In this document: one piece after another, positions 1 to 10,600 of the stretch
Layout: every line of letters starts with the position of its first letter
How positions within the stretch are numbered: the first letter of the stretch is position 1
DNA from: Isoperla grammatica
Taxonomy: Eukaryota; Arthropoda; Insecta; Plecoptera; Perlodidae
NCBI GenBank assembly: GCA_945910005.1
Contig: OX246743.1
Span: forward strand, 37,107,398 to 37,171,397
DNA: 64,000 bases
Direction of reading: 5' to 3'
Position numbers and translations under genes: made by a program
Notes under the pieces: generated by a model
Told to the model about the DNA's origin: nothing
Seen by the model: only the letters and a program-made list of their open reading frames with translations
Databases searched by the model: none

Positions 1-2611
1 CAAGTATTGTAAATGTGACAGTAATTTTCATATTGTGGAAACTAAAAAATTATATTTATTTAATTTCCAAAATAACCACAGCAACGATACAAACATTTAA
101 ACAATTTAAAATCAAATTTTTAGTACTTACGAAACCATCAATCGGTCATTGATCACGTTTTAAATAGTGTGTGTCAATATCAAAATATTACCGAAAAAGA
201 ACCTTAATTTCCGCGGTTAAAAAACCGCGAGTATCCATCCACCTTAAAACCGACTCGTTCCAAATGATCGGACCACCAGCAGATGCATTATTTTATTTAC
301 GGTGGGGATGTCCCACTGTGCAACGAGCCATTATAGCAAAAAGAACGTCGGCATTGCAGGCGATCGCCCGAACAAGTTCATGACTTGCGCAAATAATGAG
401 CGAGTGGATTCTGCGCGAGGTTGAAGCCATTCAAACCAGCCATGCACGACGCGAGCGGGATACTGTACCAATAATTCAATCGGTACGAAAAACAGACTGG
501 TTTTGGCACTGCGGGTACCCTTTCTGAAAGTGATCTACAAGAATCGATATTATGAACTAATAAAAATATAAAAAGTGTGTCGTGGGTAGAGATACCTCTT
601 TCCAGCAAAACTCTTCTCTAAATTAAGCATTCATTACTTTAAATTTAGCATTTTGTAGCATTTATATTTTCTTTCCGTCAAAACCTTGTGTATCAGGGGG
701 TTTCTTGCACCTCTAATGAAAAATTATGTGCAGGTACTAGTTAAAATCAATTCAGTTGTAATAAAGGGGTTAAAATGCAGTTCTTTACTAAATCTCAATA
801 GGAATAGGAACACATTATTTTTTGTAAAATTAGCATTTTGTAGCGTTTTCAAAAATAAAACCAATTAATAAATGACCAATTTAGCATCTAAAACCTATAA
901 CGCTAAAATAACGTATCTTAGTCATGGGACAGCACTGACATTTTAAGTGTTGTGAACTTTAGTTTAGAGTTTTAGTGTAGAGAAGTCTACATTGTTTATC
1001 CCTCTACACGCGAACAATAACAGAAAAAATAACAACTATGGTATAATAACAATTGTTTTATCTTCAAACGAAAACTACGAAACTGGATTACTGGATTACA
1101 TTTCAAAATGTTCTAACTATATACAAAATGAGATGTGTTGATTTTCGGTTAACCCACCCATCAATTTGTGTAAAACAGAAAGAAAGAAAAAACATACTCG
1201 TAACTTCTGTAAGCAGAAGATCAGCGTTCGAATCCCAGCGGAAATTAAGTTTTTAGACATTTCTCTCACTATTCTACAACAACAATAATGTTTCTATGAT
1301 GTTGTATCTAAATACATTAATCGTGTACCCATAATACTTCATCATTATCATTAGAGCGTTTGGCTTGGATTACACTCGAATGATTCCCGTTACAATAAAT
1401 CCACTACCGACCCACTGAAAGATAGAAGATCCGACGGCGTCTTTTGAATTAATGCGCGGCCTTCGAATATCTAATTCACTAAGAGCTAAACCATGATCGC
1501 ATAGAGGTGAAGAATGTTCTAATAACCGGCACGTTTTTACTCGGATGATTACACAGTTTGATTCCCGCACAGTCTTGACCTGCAACCTGAGCTGATATTG
1601 ACAGCTCAAGAACATTGCCACGTTTTTACTGTTTGTTTTTTTTTTGTTTCTTTTTAGAGAAGAAATTATATAGATAATTTGTTGATGGTTCAGATCCATG
1701 TTATAGTAATTTGATAGAAACACAGACAATTAGGTATGAAGGATAATTGTGCAATTATATCATTCATATAATGTGCTTGTCGTGCTAACTGTTTTAACGC
1801 TTATAATTTAAAATTACGTTAATTTTTCGTTACTATATCTCATATGAGTTTTTTTTCCTTTCCCTTGAGACGCTTTGTGTCAATTGGTACAAATATTGGT
1901 ACATACATGTTATAAACAATCTTTACTGAAGACTGTAATATCAGCTTAATATTCCCTGTAAACAAACAGTATAAACAGTTGGTCTACATTATTTTCCGTT
2001 CTTCGAAATTCAGAATAGTCAGGGGGAATTAAGGGGTGTTAGGCACGATTGTCTGATATTTCCGTTAGTCAAAATTCATTCAAATATATTCGAAGTGGTT
2101 AAAACGAGGGGGGGGGGGCGGTTAGGAACGAATCTTACTTTCCGTACGTCAAAACGTCTACATAAAAATAAAAAATTGGAGCGGTTAGAGTTTCCTAGAC
2201 GATGAAACGTAACTTGTAAGTTCAGCATTCTTTCCGCACTATTCGAGACAATGGCGAGGAGCGGGGGGGGGGAAGGGGGGGGGGGAGAGGGGGAAGGCAC
2301 GTAGAAACCATTGATCTGTACATTGCAAAAAAAACTGTTTATTCACGAACCGTCCGCAAGGATGAGCTTAGACCAATTAGTTTTACAGTTACCTAGAGCT
2401 GGGCAGAATCACCCACGTCCCGGCCACAGGCTGTATTTTACAACCGAGTAAGAAAGATAAGAACAGCCGTCGATATTTGGCGACGGAATTTTTATAAGAA
2501 CGTGTTTATAAAATATTCGAACACGAAGACCGGCAGAAATGGCGCCTTTTTTGGCTGGTGTCGAAAAGTGGCAATCGCTCGCTCACTCAAGGAAGGGGAC
2601 GATTTCTTTTT
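1..2611. other. Gene-free AT-rich stretch
   Basis: No convincing coding region is visible. The open frames here are short, start at arbitrary codons and resemble no family I know. Points of note are a repeated TAGCATTTTGTAGC motif at 646-660 and 831-844, a tRNA-like B box at 1225-1235 (CGTTCGAATCC), and G-rich runs at 2107-2117 and about 2262-2292. The rest is unannotated. Confidence 0.6.
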
Positions 2612-2623
2612 TCTCTCTTTCTC

Positions 2624-2707
<84 letters not shown>
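2612..2707. repeat. (CT)n microsatellite, 5' flank of LINE
   Basis: A nearly pure CT dinucleotide run of about 95 bp. It ends abruptly at 2707, where the putative LINE 5' end begins. The same dinucleotide resumes at 7591 after the LINE 3' tail, so the two tracts are probably halves of one original array split by the insertion. Open frames through the tract (poly Ser/Leu or Arg/Glu) are artefacts. Confidence 0.95.
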
Positions 2708-2710
<3 letters not shown>

Positions 2711-2942
2711 ATGGCGGCAAGTGAATAGTTGTGGTTTCGTGTGTCTCCGGGGTAACCTTAAAATATCGGCAATTAACAATCAATAATTCTATTACAATAC
2801 TATCATCATCTGGCCGTAAGCTTTCACTTCTTCACCGTCGTGTTTCAACATATTTTCCTTCTCCGTAACGCATATTTCGAGCAATTTTTAATTTCGTATT
2901 CTTCCCGTTAGCCGAACAGTGCGAAAATCAACCTGCTCTGCG
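2708..2942 (+). promoter_or_regulatory. LINE 5' UTR with possible internal promoter
   Basis: 235 bp lie between the end of the CT tract and the ORF1 start codon. The first bases read GTCATGGCGGCAAG, containing ATGGCGGC at 2711-2718, which matches the core bound by YY1-type zinc-finger factors. In mammalian L1 a YY1 site at the extreme 5' end sets transcription start, so the position here is suggestive. This is inference: no promoter activity can be read from the sequence alone. Confidence 0.45.
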
Positions 2943-3740
2943 ATGTCTCTCACAGTTACCACCAACCCCCAAACAAAAAAAGACCCCAAAAGCGTTAAAG
3001 AGGTCGCAGCTCTTTGCAATGGTCTCGAGGAATCGTTGCACGCTGAGCTTAAAGTTCTTAAACAGGCAGTGCAAGCGCAGCTTTTGCAGCTTGAAGAACG
3101 CTTTGCAAAGCCACCAACAAACCCAGCCGACGAAACCCAGCAGACAGATGTCTTGGCCGCCGTCCGCGATATGCAAACGCGGTTAGTGAAGAGCTTGGAC
3201 GACGTGAGGAGGGACATCGGCCGCATCCAGGACCAGGTCACCGATCAGGGGGAGAGGATCGACGCCGCTGAGCAATACAGCCGGCGAAACTGTCTGCTGC
3301 TCCACGGCGTCCCGGAGAAGCCCCGCGAGGACATAGTTGACACCGTCCTTGCGTTTGTCAACACAACGTTGAATGTGTCTCTTCGGTACGAGGACCTGGA
3401 CCGCTGCCACCGCCTGGGCCCTGCGAGGCGTAACGCGGCGGAGGTGGTGGCGGCTGGGCGTCCCAGGCCGATCATCGTCAAACTAACGCGCTACGTAGTA
3501 AGAGCCAACATCTGGGGGAACAAGAAAGCCCTGAAAAATACTGGCTTTCTTGTTACCGAATCCCTTACACAGGCGAGGACCAAGCTTTTCCGCGACGCAA
3601 AGGACATAGCCGGGAACCACAATGTCTGGACGCAGGACGGCCGCATAGTTGTCCTGTGTCCCGATAACACGCGGATGACCATCACCCGTGAGCGCGACCT
3701 TCAGGGACTCCAAAGATACGGCGGTGTCACGCGTCAATAA
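2943..3740 (+). CDS. LINE ORF1 protein (coiled coil plus RRM-like nucleic-acid-binding protein)
   Basis: 265 aa. In this class of element ORF1p coats the LINE RNA to form the RNP that is reverse transcribed, and acts as a nucleic-acid chaperone. Residues about 15-112 are charged, with heptad-like Leu/Val spacing (LEESLHAELKVLKQ, then VRDMQTRLVKSLDDVRRDIG), predicting a coiled-coil multimerisation region. From about 115, YSRRNCLLLHGVPE followed by LDRCHRLGP and IIVKLTRYVVR resembles the RRM of L1-type (transposase_22-like) ORF1 proteins. Residues 200-255 look like the C-terminal domain. There are no CCHC zinc knuckles. The ATG at 2943 is chosen because upstream in-frame codons offer only a GTG at 2919. 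The gene is GC-rich, unlike ORF2 and the flanks. It ends with TAA. Confidence 0.85.
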   Translation: MSLTVTTNPQTKKDPKSVKEVAALCNGLEESLHAELKVLKQAVQAQLLQLEERFAKPPTNPADETQQTDVLAAVRDMQTRLVKSLDDVRRDIGRIQDQVTDQGERIDAAEQYSRRNCLLLHGVPEKPREDIVDTVLAFVNTTLNVSLRYEDLDRCHRLGPARRNAAEVVAAGRPRPIIVKLTRYVVRANIWGNKKALKNTGFLVTESLTQARTKLFRDAKDIAGNHNVWTQDGRIVVLCPDNTRMTITRERDLQGLQRYGGVTRQ

Positions 3741-4059
3741 ACCCCACGAGACGAGACAGTTCATTGAGAGGAAACAGTGAAATGAATTTTATTTATATTC
3801 AAACTCTACGTCTATTTTTAGTTATATCAAGTATTCAAATAGTGTTTTTACGTGTAATTCTCGGTATGTGTGTGTGTATGTGTGAAAGGGTAATCAAGAA
3901 TGAAGAATGTAACTTCGTTTATATCGGTAAGTTTTCCCAATGTATGTTTATACTAGGGGTCATACTAACAGAAATACGTCAACGCTCTAAACTCTGCTCT
4001 AAGCACGCTATAACAATTATTACGCATCAACATTTAATTATTCTTAAAGATTTACCAAA
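3741..4059 (+). other. LINE inter-ORF spacer
   Basis: 319 bp of AT-rich sequence between ORF1 and ORF2. An open frame crosses it in a different register from both ORFs and has no recognisable content, so I treat it as untranslated. This is a long gap for a LINE, where ORFs often overlap or lie within tens of bases. ORF2 would need reinitiation, an internal entry site or a separate transcript. Confidence 0.6.
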
Positions 4060-7000
4060 ATGTCTAAAAACAAAAATAAGTTGGCAAACCTGAACATTCC
4101 TAGAAATTCAATTTCAACCCTCTGCCCATTCACTGACATACTTCCCACACTACCAGATGCTGTCAACGGAAGTCCGTCACCCCCTCCCCCTCCCCCTCCG
4201 ACCAACCCACCCTCGACTGGTAGCATTCTAAAGCAACGGCTGGCCGGCCACCCAAGGTCTCTCCAGGTTATTCACCTAAATGCATCTTCCCTCATGGCCC
4301 ACTGTCTTGACCTACAAACCCTTACTGATGACAACAAAGTGCACGTAATATTGATAAGCGAGTCCTGGCTCAAACCTTCATTAAACTCAAATCTTGTGCA
4401 ATTACCAGGGTATCGCCTTGTAAGAAACGACCGCACAAAGCGGCGCGGAGGCGGAGTGTGTGCGTACATTCGCGATGACATAAAAAGCAAAGTGTTATCT
4501 AAATCTTCTAGCGAATACTCCTCTAGGCCAGAATTTGTTATTTTTGAAATTAAAATTATTAACCAATGTATTCTCCTCGCAGTTGTTTATCGCCCCCCTA
4601 AAATTGGATTTTTAACAGATTTCGAATCGTCCCTTCTTAAATTTATCCCTCATTACGAACATGTTATTGTAATGGGAGACTTCAACACCAACTTACAACA
4701 ATTAAATCACACGGACACAAGACAATTACTCACGATCTTCGACTCTTGCAATCTAACTGTTCTCCCTCTTGACGCAACGCATCACACCTCGACATCACAT
4801 ACTTGGATTGACATAATGATGACAGCTAACAGTGACAGAGTAGTTAACTATGGCCAGTTGCCCGTCCCAAGCATTTCCGCACATGATCTTATTTACCTTC
4901 AGTATTCACTTCGGGTACCCAAGTATAAACCTAAATTTATTTCACAGCGCAGCCTAAAATACATAGATTCAAATCAATTTAAAGTAGATTCAGTGTCCCT
5001 ACCTTGGGAAAATGTATTAAACCTTCCTACACTGGACGAAAAATTACTCGCGTTCAACTCTCTAGTATTACAATTGTATGATAAACACGCCCCTCTGAGA
5101 ACCGTTCGAGTCACTAAACCCCCATCCCCCTGGCTTACGACTGAAATAAAGACTTTAATGGCTAGGAGGGACGCAGCTTTTAACAAATACAGAACAAATT
5201 CGACTCCCGAAAACAAAGACGCGTACCGACAACTGAGAAACATAACTAACCAGACAATAAGGACAGAAAAAAGACGACATGCATACAACTTACTTGGCCC
5301 CAAAACATCAATTAAAAAAATGTGGCAAAACCTGTCCCACATGGGCATCGGTAAACAGAAGGAGGAGGAAACTCCTATCGAAATACCCCTTGATAACCTT
5401 AATTCACATTTTACCACTTGTTCACAAGTTACTGATATAACTTCGAAAGAGGAGAATATAAAAAACAACCAAAATAAAAAACCATCTCATGACAAATTTT
5501 ATTTCTCACATGTGACACCAAAAATTGCTCTGCATGCAATAAAGCGAATCAAATCTAACGCTCAAGGAGTAGATATTATTTCAATTAAACTAATTCATCA
5601 TATGCTTAGTCTTTCACCTATTTTAATTGAGCCACTTACATATATCTTTAATTTTTCTTTAACGAGCGAATCTTTCCCAACGATATGGAAGCGAGCGCTA
5701 GTACGCCCACTTCCAAAAAAAGTAAACCCCGTTTCGGCCAGTGACTTTAGACCAATAAGCATCTTACCCGCACTTTCAAAGGCGCTTGAGTTCATCGTTC
5801 ACTCACAGATCTCTGATTTTCTTAAGAAAAATGACATTTTAGACAAATATCAGTCAGGCTTCAGGTCTTGCCATAGCACTTGCACCGCTCTTTCTAAGGT
5901 AACCGACGACATACGAACAAATATGGACAATAGACAACTGACAGTTTTGACACTACTTGACTTTAGTAAAGCATTCGACTCGGTTGACATTGATATTCTT
6001 ATGAGTAAACTTCAAGCAATACATTTTTCTACCTCGAGCCTCAAATGGATGACCTCTTACTTACGAGGCAGAGAGCAATGTGTGATATCGGGCGACGAGC
6101 AATCAAATTGGATTCCACTAAATGCTGGGGTGCCCCAAGGCAGCATACTTGGTCCCCTATTGTTCTCAATTTACATAAATGATATATCTACCGCCTTAAC
6201 TTACTGTCACCATCACCTCTATGCCGACGACCTTCAAATATACCTTCATGCTTCTCCTTTATTAATTAATCAGGCAATTGAAATGATAAACCAAGATCTA
6301 AAATCACTTTCCAAGTGGGCAATTAAAAATTGTTTAGTTATTAACCCCACTAAATCCCAAGCAATTATTTTCGGATACCACAAACTTCTCGTCAAATTAG
6401 ATCACGCAAACATTCACAAACTTATTCTTAACGGTCAGAACATACAATTTCAAAATGGTGTTCAAAATTTGGGACTTTTCATGACTAATGACCTTTCATG
6501 GACCGAACAAATAAAGCGCATATGCCAAAAAACGTATGCTGCTCTACATTCCTTAAACCGACTTAAAAACTTTCTTCCGACAAAGCTCAAAACACTACTT
6601 GTACAAAGCCTTATTATACCACACTTCGACTACTGCGACATAGTATACAACGACTTGACCGAAGACCTTTCCATTCGCTTACAACGGGCACAAAATTCCT
6701 GTGTACGTTTTATATTGGGCATAAAGAAATCCGATCACATTAGCCCTGGATTTAAACAACTAAACTGGCTTCGATTAAGTGACCGTCGAAATCTTCATTC
6801 CGTCTGCCTCGTTCATAGAATATTATCATCATCAGCCCCCTCATATCTCACCCCAAACTTCCAATATCTACACTCCAATCATAGTTTCAACACCAGATCG
6901 AGAGGCGGTTCCCAACTTGCATTCCCTGTACATCGAACTAAGCTCCTTGACAATTCAGTTACAATACATGCAATCAGAATGTGGAATGCTATACCGGTGG

Positions 7001-7086
7001 AGATCAGGGATACATTTCAGAACAATTACAGCGTGTTTAAGAGTAAAATGTATTCATTATATGTTACAAAAAATAACGACATTTAA
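4060..7086 (+). CDS. LINE ORF2: APE endonuclease-reverse transcriptase
   Basis: 1008 aa; nicks target DNA and copies the element RNA from the nick (target-primed reverse transcription). After a low-complexity, Pro-rich N-terminus (residues 38-52), the AP-endonuclease-like domain spans about 68-285: N74 in HLNASS, E101 in SESWL, GDFN at 206-209, WID at 249-251, and AHD at 274-276. The reverse transcriptase spans about 547-800: DFRPISILP (562-570), motif A DFSKAFD (634-640), VPQGSILGPLLF (691-702) and catalytic YADD (721-724). The C-terminal region (810-1000) contains HFDYCDIVY and a terminal MWNAIP motif typical of CR1/Jockey-type proteins. No RNase H domain or Cys-rich finger is obvious. The ATG at 4060 has A at -3. 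All catalytic RT residues are present, so the enzyme may be active. Confidence 0.95.
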   Translation: MSKNKNKLANLNIPRNSISTLCPFTDILPTLPDAVNGSPSPPPPPPPTNPPSTGSILKQRLAGHPRSLQVIHLNASSLMAHCLDLQTLTDDNKVHVILISESWLKPSLNSNLVQLPGYRLVRNDRTKRRGGGVCAYIRDDIKSKVLSKSSSEYSSRPEFVIFEIKIINQCILLAVVYRPPKIGFLTDFESSLLKFIPHYEHVIVMGDFNTNLQQLNHTDTRQLLTIFDSCNLTVLPLDATHHTSTSHTWIDIMMTANSDRVVNYGQLPVPSISAHDLIYLQYSLRVPKYKPKFISQRSLKYIDSNQFKVDSVSLPWENVLNLPTLDEKLLAFNSLVLQLYDKHAPLRTVRVTKPPSPWLTTEIKTLMARRDAAFNKYRTNSTPENKDAYRQLRNITNQTIRTEKRRHAYNLLGPKTSIKKMWQNLSHMGIGKQKEEETPIEIPLDNLNSHFTTCSQVTDITSKEENIKNNQNKKPSHDKFYFSHVTPKIALHAIKRIKSNAQGVDIISIKLIHHMLSLSPILIEPLTYIFNFSLTSESFPTIWKRALVRPLPKKVNPVSASDFRPISILPALSKALEFIVHSQISDFLKKNDILDKYQSGFRSCHSTCTALSKVTDDIRTNMDNRQLTVLTLLDFSKAFDSVDIDILMSKLQAIHFSTSSLKWMTSYLRGREQCVISGDEQSNWIPLNAGVPQGSILGPLLFSIYINDISTALTYCHHHLYADDLQIYLHASPLLINQAIEMINQDLKSLSKWAIKNCLVINPTKSQAIIFGYHKLLVKLDHANIHKLILNGQNIQFQNGVQNLGLFMTNDLSWTEQIKRICQKTYAALHSLNRLKNFLPTKLKTLLVQSLIIPHFDYCDIVYNDLTEDLSIRLQRAQNSCVRFILGIKKSDHISPGFKQLNWLRLSDRRNLHSVCLVHRILSSSAPSYLTPNFQYLHSNHSFNTRSRGGSQLAFPVHRTKLLDNSVTIHAIRMWNAIPVEIRDTFQNNYSVFKSKMYSLYVTKNNDI

Positions 7087-7587
7087 TTTTGTTTATTTGT
7101 TTTATATTGTTCTTATGTGCAGGTATTTCTACGTTTATCTTCTATGTATAGCCATACATATTTGTGATGAATTGCAATATAAATGGAGTTACATAATATT
7201 TACTTAATGTTCCTACCCATTGAATGAATGAACGAATGAATGTGATGAATGAATGATTTATCTTAGCATAATCAATATGAGTTAGCGTAGTTAAAAATCT
7301 GTAATTGAAATTGAAATTGTATTTTCCTATTATGTATGTTCGTAATTTCTAAGTCTTAAATGTATTTTAATGAATAGCTAACATTAGCCTTATGATTTCA
7401 TCATTCTCTTAAAAACAAAACAAATTCAAAATGAAATTGTAATTGTATTTTTCTATTATGTATGTTCTTAATTTTAAGCCTTCAATGTATTTTACCACAA
7501 TGTATATCTCTATAACGGTTGGATGGAAGAAAAGGCTTCACTGGCCTTAATCCCGCCCAAAATAAAGTCCAAAATCAATCAATCAAT

Positions 7588-7590
<3 letters not shown>
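7087..7590 (+). other. LINE 3' UTR and (AATC)n tail
   Basis: 504 bp with a TGAA/CGAA-rich patch at 7221-7256. An imperfect internal duplication follows: GAAATTGTATTTT...TATTATGTATGTTC occurs near 7310-7375 and again near 7433-7497, offset by about 125 bp. A possible AATAAA signal sits at about 7560 and four AATC units close the element. In this LINE type the 3' UTR is what the reverse transcriptase recognises, so the duplicated block may be part of that signal (inference). Confidence 0.7.

Positions 7591-7649
<59 letters not shown>
7591..7649. repeat. (TC)n microsatellite, 3' flank of LINE
   Basis: About 58 bp of TC dinucleotide directly following the (AATC)n tail; see the matching tract at 2612-2707. 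Confidence 0.95.
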
Positions 7650-10600
7650 ATTCAATATGCAAAGCTAGCTATAGCTTCCTGTGCATGTTCTCGCATCAAA
7701 TTGACTTCTTTTTTCATTCGCCTACTCCAAGTTCGGAAGGCCAAGTCGAGTTGAGATCAACACGTAATGTCTGCGATTCAACTCGGTCCAAGGTTGGTAA
7801 CGGGAAGATGGTGATGTTGACTCTAAGATGGTAGCGTGATGCGCTAAGACCGTTACCTTCTCCGAGATAGATGCAAGAGGATAATTGTCTAATGATGGGG
7901 GACCACAATATCACACTCTCCTGTGCTGTGATAGACTTGCATCTTCCGAGAAGGTGTTTTTATTACTACACAGTTATAATTGTTTTATTATTAATAAGCA
8001 TGCGAGAATTGTAGGAAAAAAAGTGTTGGATGTTTTTTTAGTTGTTTGTTTAGGGCTTTTGTAATAGTTGTTGCTACTGGTTTCTGGATGTTCTTTCAGA
8101 GGTTGTATTTGTGTAAATGTTTTTTTTTTAATTTGTGGTGTCCTTGTTTGTTTTAGTTTTCCTATAAGGATGAGTGGACGATAAATGGGGTTTAAATAGG
8201 ATGTGCACATCCATAGCTAGCTAATAGGTGGTTCGTATCCACGATCCCTTATTTAATTTCAATTTAGATCGAACCGAAGACACAGCCAAACGAACACCGC
8301 AGACGGCACTTGAATGTTATCGCGGACACAGTCATTAGCGTTTTCTAAATCACCTTCAATTTAATTAAGTATAATTTTCAGTTATTTTTAGATTCAAGAA
8401 ATTTAACACACGATTATTCTGCATTTTATAGATACGTTGAAATAGTACAGTGTTTCGCAAATGACATTGACTTTCTTCTGGGAACATTTTAGTTAGTGAT
8501 AAAATGCAAGAAACACAAAAGTTACAAAATAATATAATAAAACGTTGCCTAATAACAGATCATTTTCAGAAGTACTTAAATTAATCGTACGGTCAACAAC
8601 AATTTTTTTGTAAGCACTAATTTACTGTGTTCCCGCTCAAAATCTTCTACTTGTATAAAGATTATAGTTTCCATACTCAAAACTTGTACTACATCTTGCG
8701 TATGAAATGAATAATACAAACATGAGTTGGCAGCCTTTCCTTTGATTAAATTACTTTTTAAAAAATCGAAATAATTGAGTCCTTCAAGACAGCCTTCATT
8801 CCGATAGTAGTTTTCCAGTAACATGATCAACAACTGCATATTGCATGTGTGTATGCTTAGTGGTCAGTGATGGTCATCTATAGGTCTGAAGCAGGTTGGG
8901 TTACTATGCGGGATTGGCGTAGGAAGTGAAATGAATTATAATAATGCCAACAGCAAAACCTTTAGTGACAACATATTCCACATCCTTAAGGTAAATATCA
9001 TTTAAAACTTGTATTTCTGGCTGGTAGAATATAACAAATAATTTCTCTTACCAATTATTTTTAATTGCTATTGAAGGTCGCTTGCTCTATTATATTTATA
9101 CACGGATCTTTCGAAATAATGACCATGTCATCACGGATATATGTTAATACATTAATTATTATGTAGTATTTTCATTTGTCATTTAACGGTAAATTGGTAA
9201 ATACTATTGCTAAATAATAGCGAAGAAACCACAAGGCAATTAGCGTTGCACACAGACATTAACAATCAAGGTATAGTTCAGAAGTGTTATGACAAATGGG
9301 ATATGGCAGGATCTCTTCGTTCAGTCAGGAAGAATAGTCGAATAAGTTATATGACCAAATATATCTAATAGTTGCAGTTATAGGTTGATAGAAAGAAAAA
9401 TAATACATATACTTTTACTTTTTACTTTCAGTCAAATCCAAAAACGGTGCAATTCAACTAATGTATGTTTTCATCATCATTTGTACTACCATCATATTTG
9501 TTCAATGTTTTGGAGCTCTATTCTATGTCACCCGTACAAATTTAGTTTTCTCAAAAAAGCATGATATAGCTTAAACTACAATTCACTATTAATTATTTTA
9601 AACAGAAAAATAAACCATATTCTCTAACGATGTGTTACGACAGCAACCAAACAGTTTTTACTTTATTCTCTGGTTGATATTTCATTTCATAATAAAAAAT
9701 AAAAAAAGGTAATATGATTCCCACTAAACTTGAAAGAATACCGAGCATAATTACGGACGTAGAGTTAATGGAAATATTAAAACCATTTATTTTTTTTTCA
9801 AGTCCATCATCTAAGAGCATGCATTAAAAAGTTATAGCTATATGGGCGAGTATCCTAGTTTCGTTAAGTCACATCACCGCGCGCCCGACAAGTAGGTTTT
9901 AGAAACTTCCGCAGCCGAAGAAGTATGTTAAGAAAAAGCGTCCGCCCGCTTCGGAAACAGCGTCAGGTTTCTCTAATCTAATGATTCTCTAGCTCATTCG
10001 CTAATAACACAACTCGCGTAATATCCTGACTACCTGCCACATAACAAACATAATCACTTCAGCCGATTAACTTGAACTTTCTTTCTCTCCGAGAGTTCCC
10101 ATTCGTAGCAACGTTACTACTCATATAAACATACGAAGAATGAAAATCTCTCACAAATTGGCAATAAAACGTGAACACTTTTTGTCCAATTTAAATAAAC
10201 GGTAGAACGTATCGTTTATTTTGAGTCGGTTCAAAATGTTTGTTGTGTTGGTATTTGGTTATCATCTTGGGCTACTTTGGAGCCGGCTGAGCGATAGCGG
10301 CGTCTATAGAGGGCCGGAAACAAAGATAACTGCTGGCCAATGAACTATCCGGCCGCAGCAGGAAACCGAAAAATTACTAATTATTAAATAATAAAAACCA
10401 GAAGTTGAGAGGAATTTTAATTACTATCGTTAGGAATATATTAAGTGGGTGGGCTAGGTTGATTGGGTAATGTCTGGAGCATTATGTTTATCAAAATTGA
10501 GTTGAATGTGTTCGTTTCTGGAATGTTTAGTGCTAATAGTAAAGTAGGGTCAATAAACGGGCGTAGGGGGCAGAGCCCCCCAACTTATCACCGCTAGTTA

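Larger units (their letters stand above)
2708..7590 (+). mobile_element. Full-length two-ORF LINE (CR1/Jockey-like non-LTR retrotransposon)
   Basis: The element has a 5' UTR (2708-2942), ORF1 (2943-3740), a spacer, ORF2 (4060-7086), a 3' UTR with an AATAAA near its end (about 7560), and a terminal (AATC)n tail at 7572-7590. Both reading frames are open throughout, without frameshifts or stops, so the copy looks young. The lack of LTRs, the APE-type endonuclease upstream of the reverse transcriptase, and the short tandem-repeat tail instead of poly(A) fit the CR1/L2/Jockey side of the LINE tree. The exact clade cannot be set by eye. The 5' boundary is inferred from the end of the CT tract. No target duplication can be read because both flanks are simple repeat. 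Confidence 0.9.

Noticed and set aside
2492..2786. Arg/Glu- or Ser/Leu-repeat proteins
   Set aside because: Translations of the (CT)n tract flanking the LINE.
3183..3764. Minus-strand open frames opposite LINE ORF1
   Set aside because: GC-rich antisense shadows of ORF1; the plus-strand frame carries the recognisable ORF1 features.
8576..8839. 87-aa minus-strand frame
   Set aside because: Reasonable amino-acid mix but no family likeness and no supporting splice or promoter signal.
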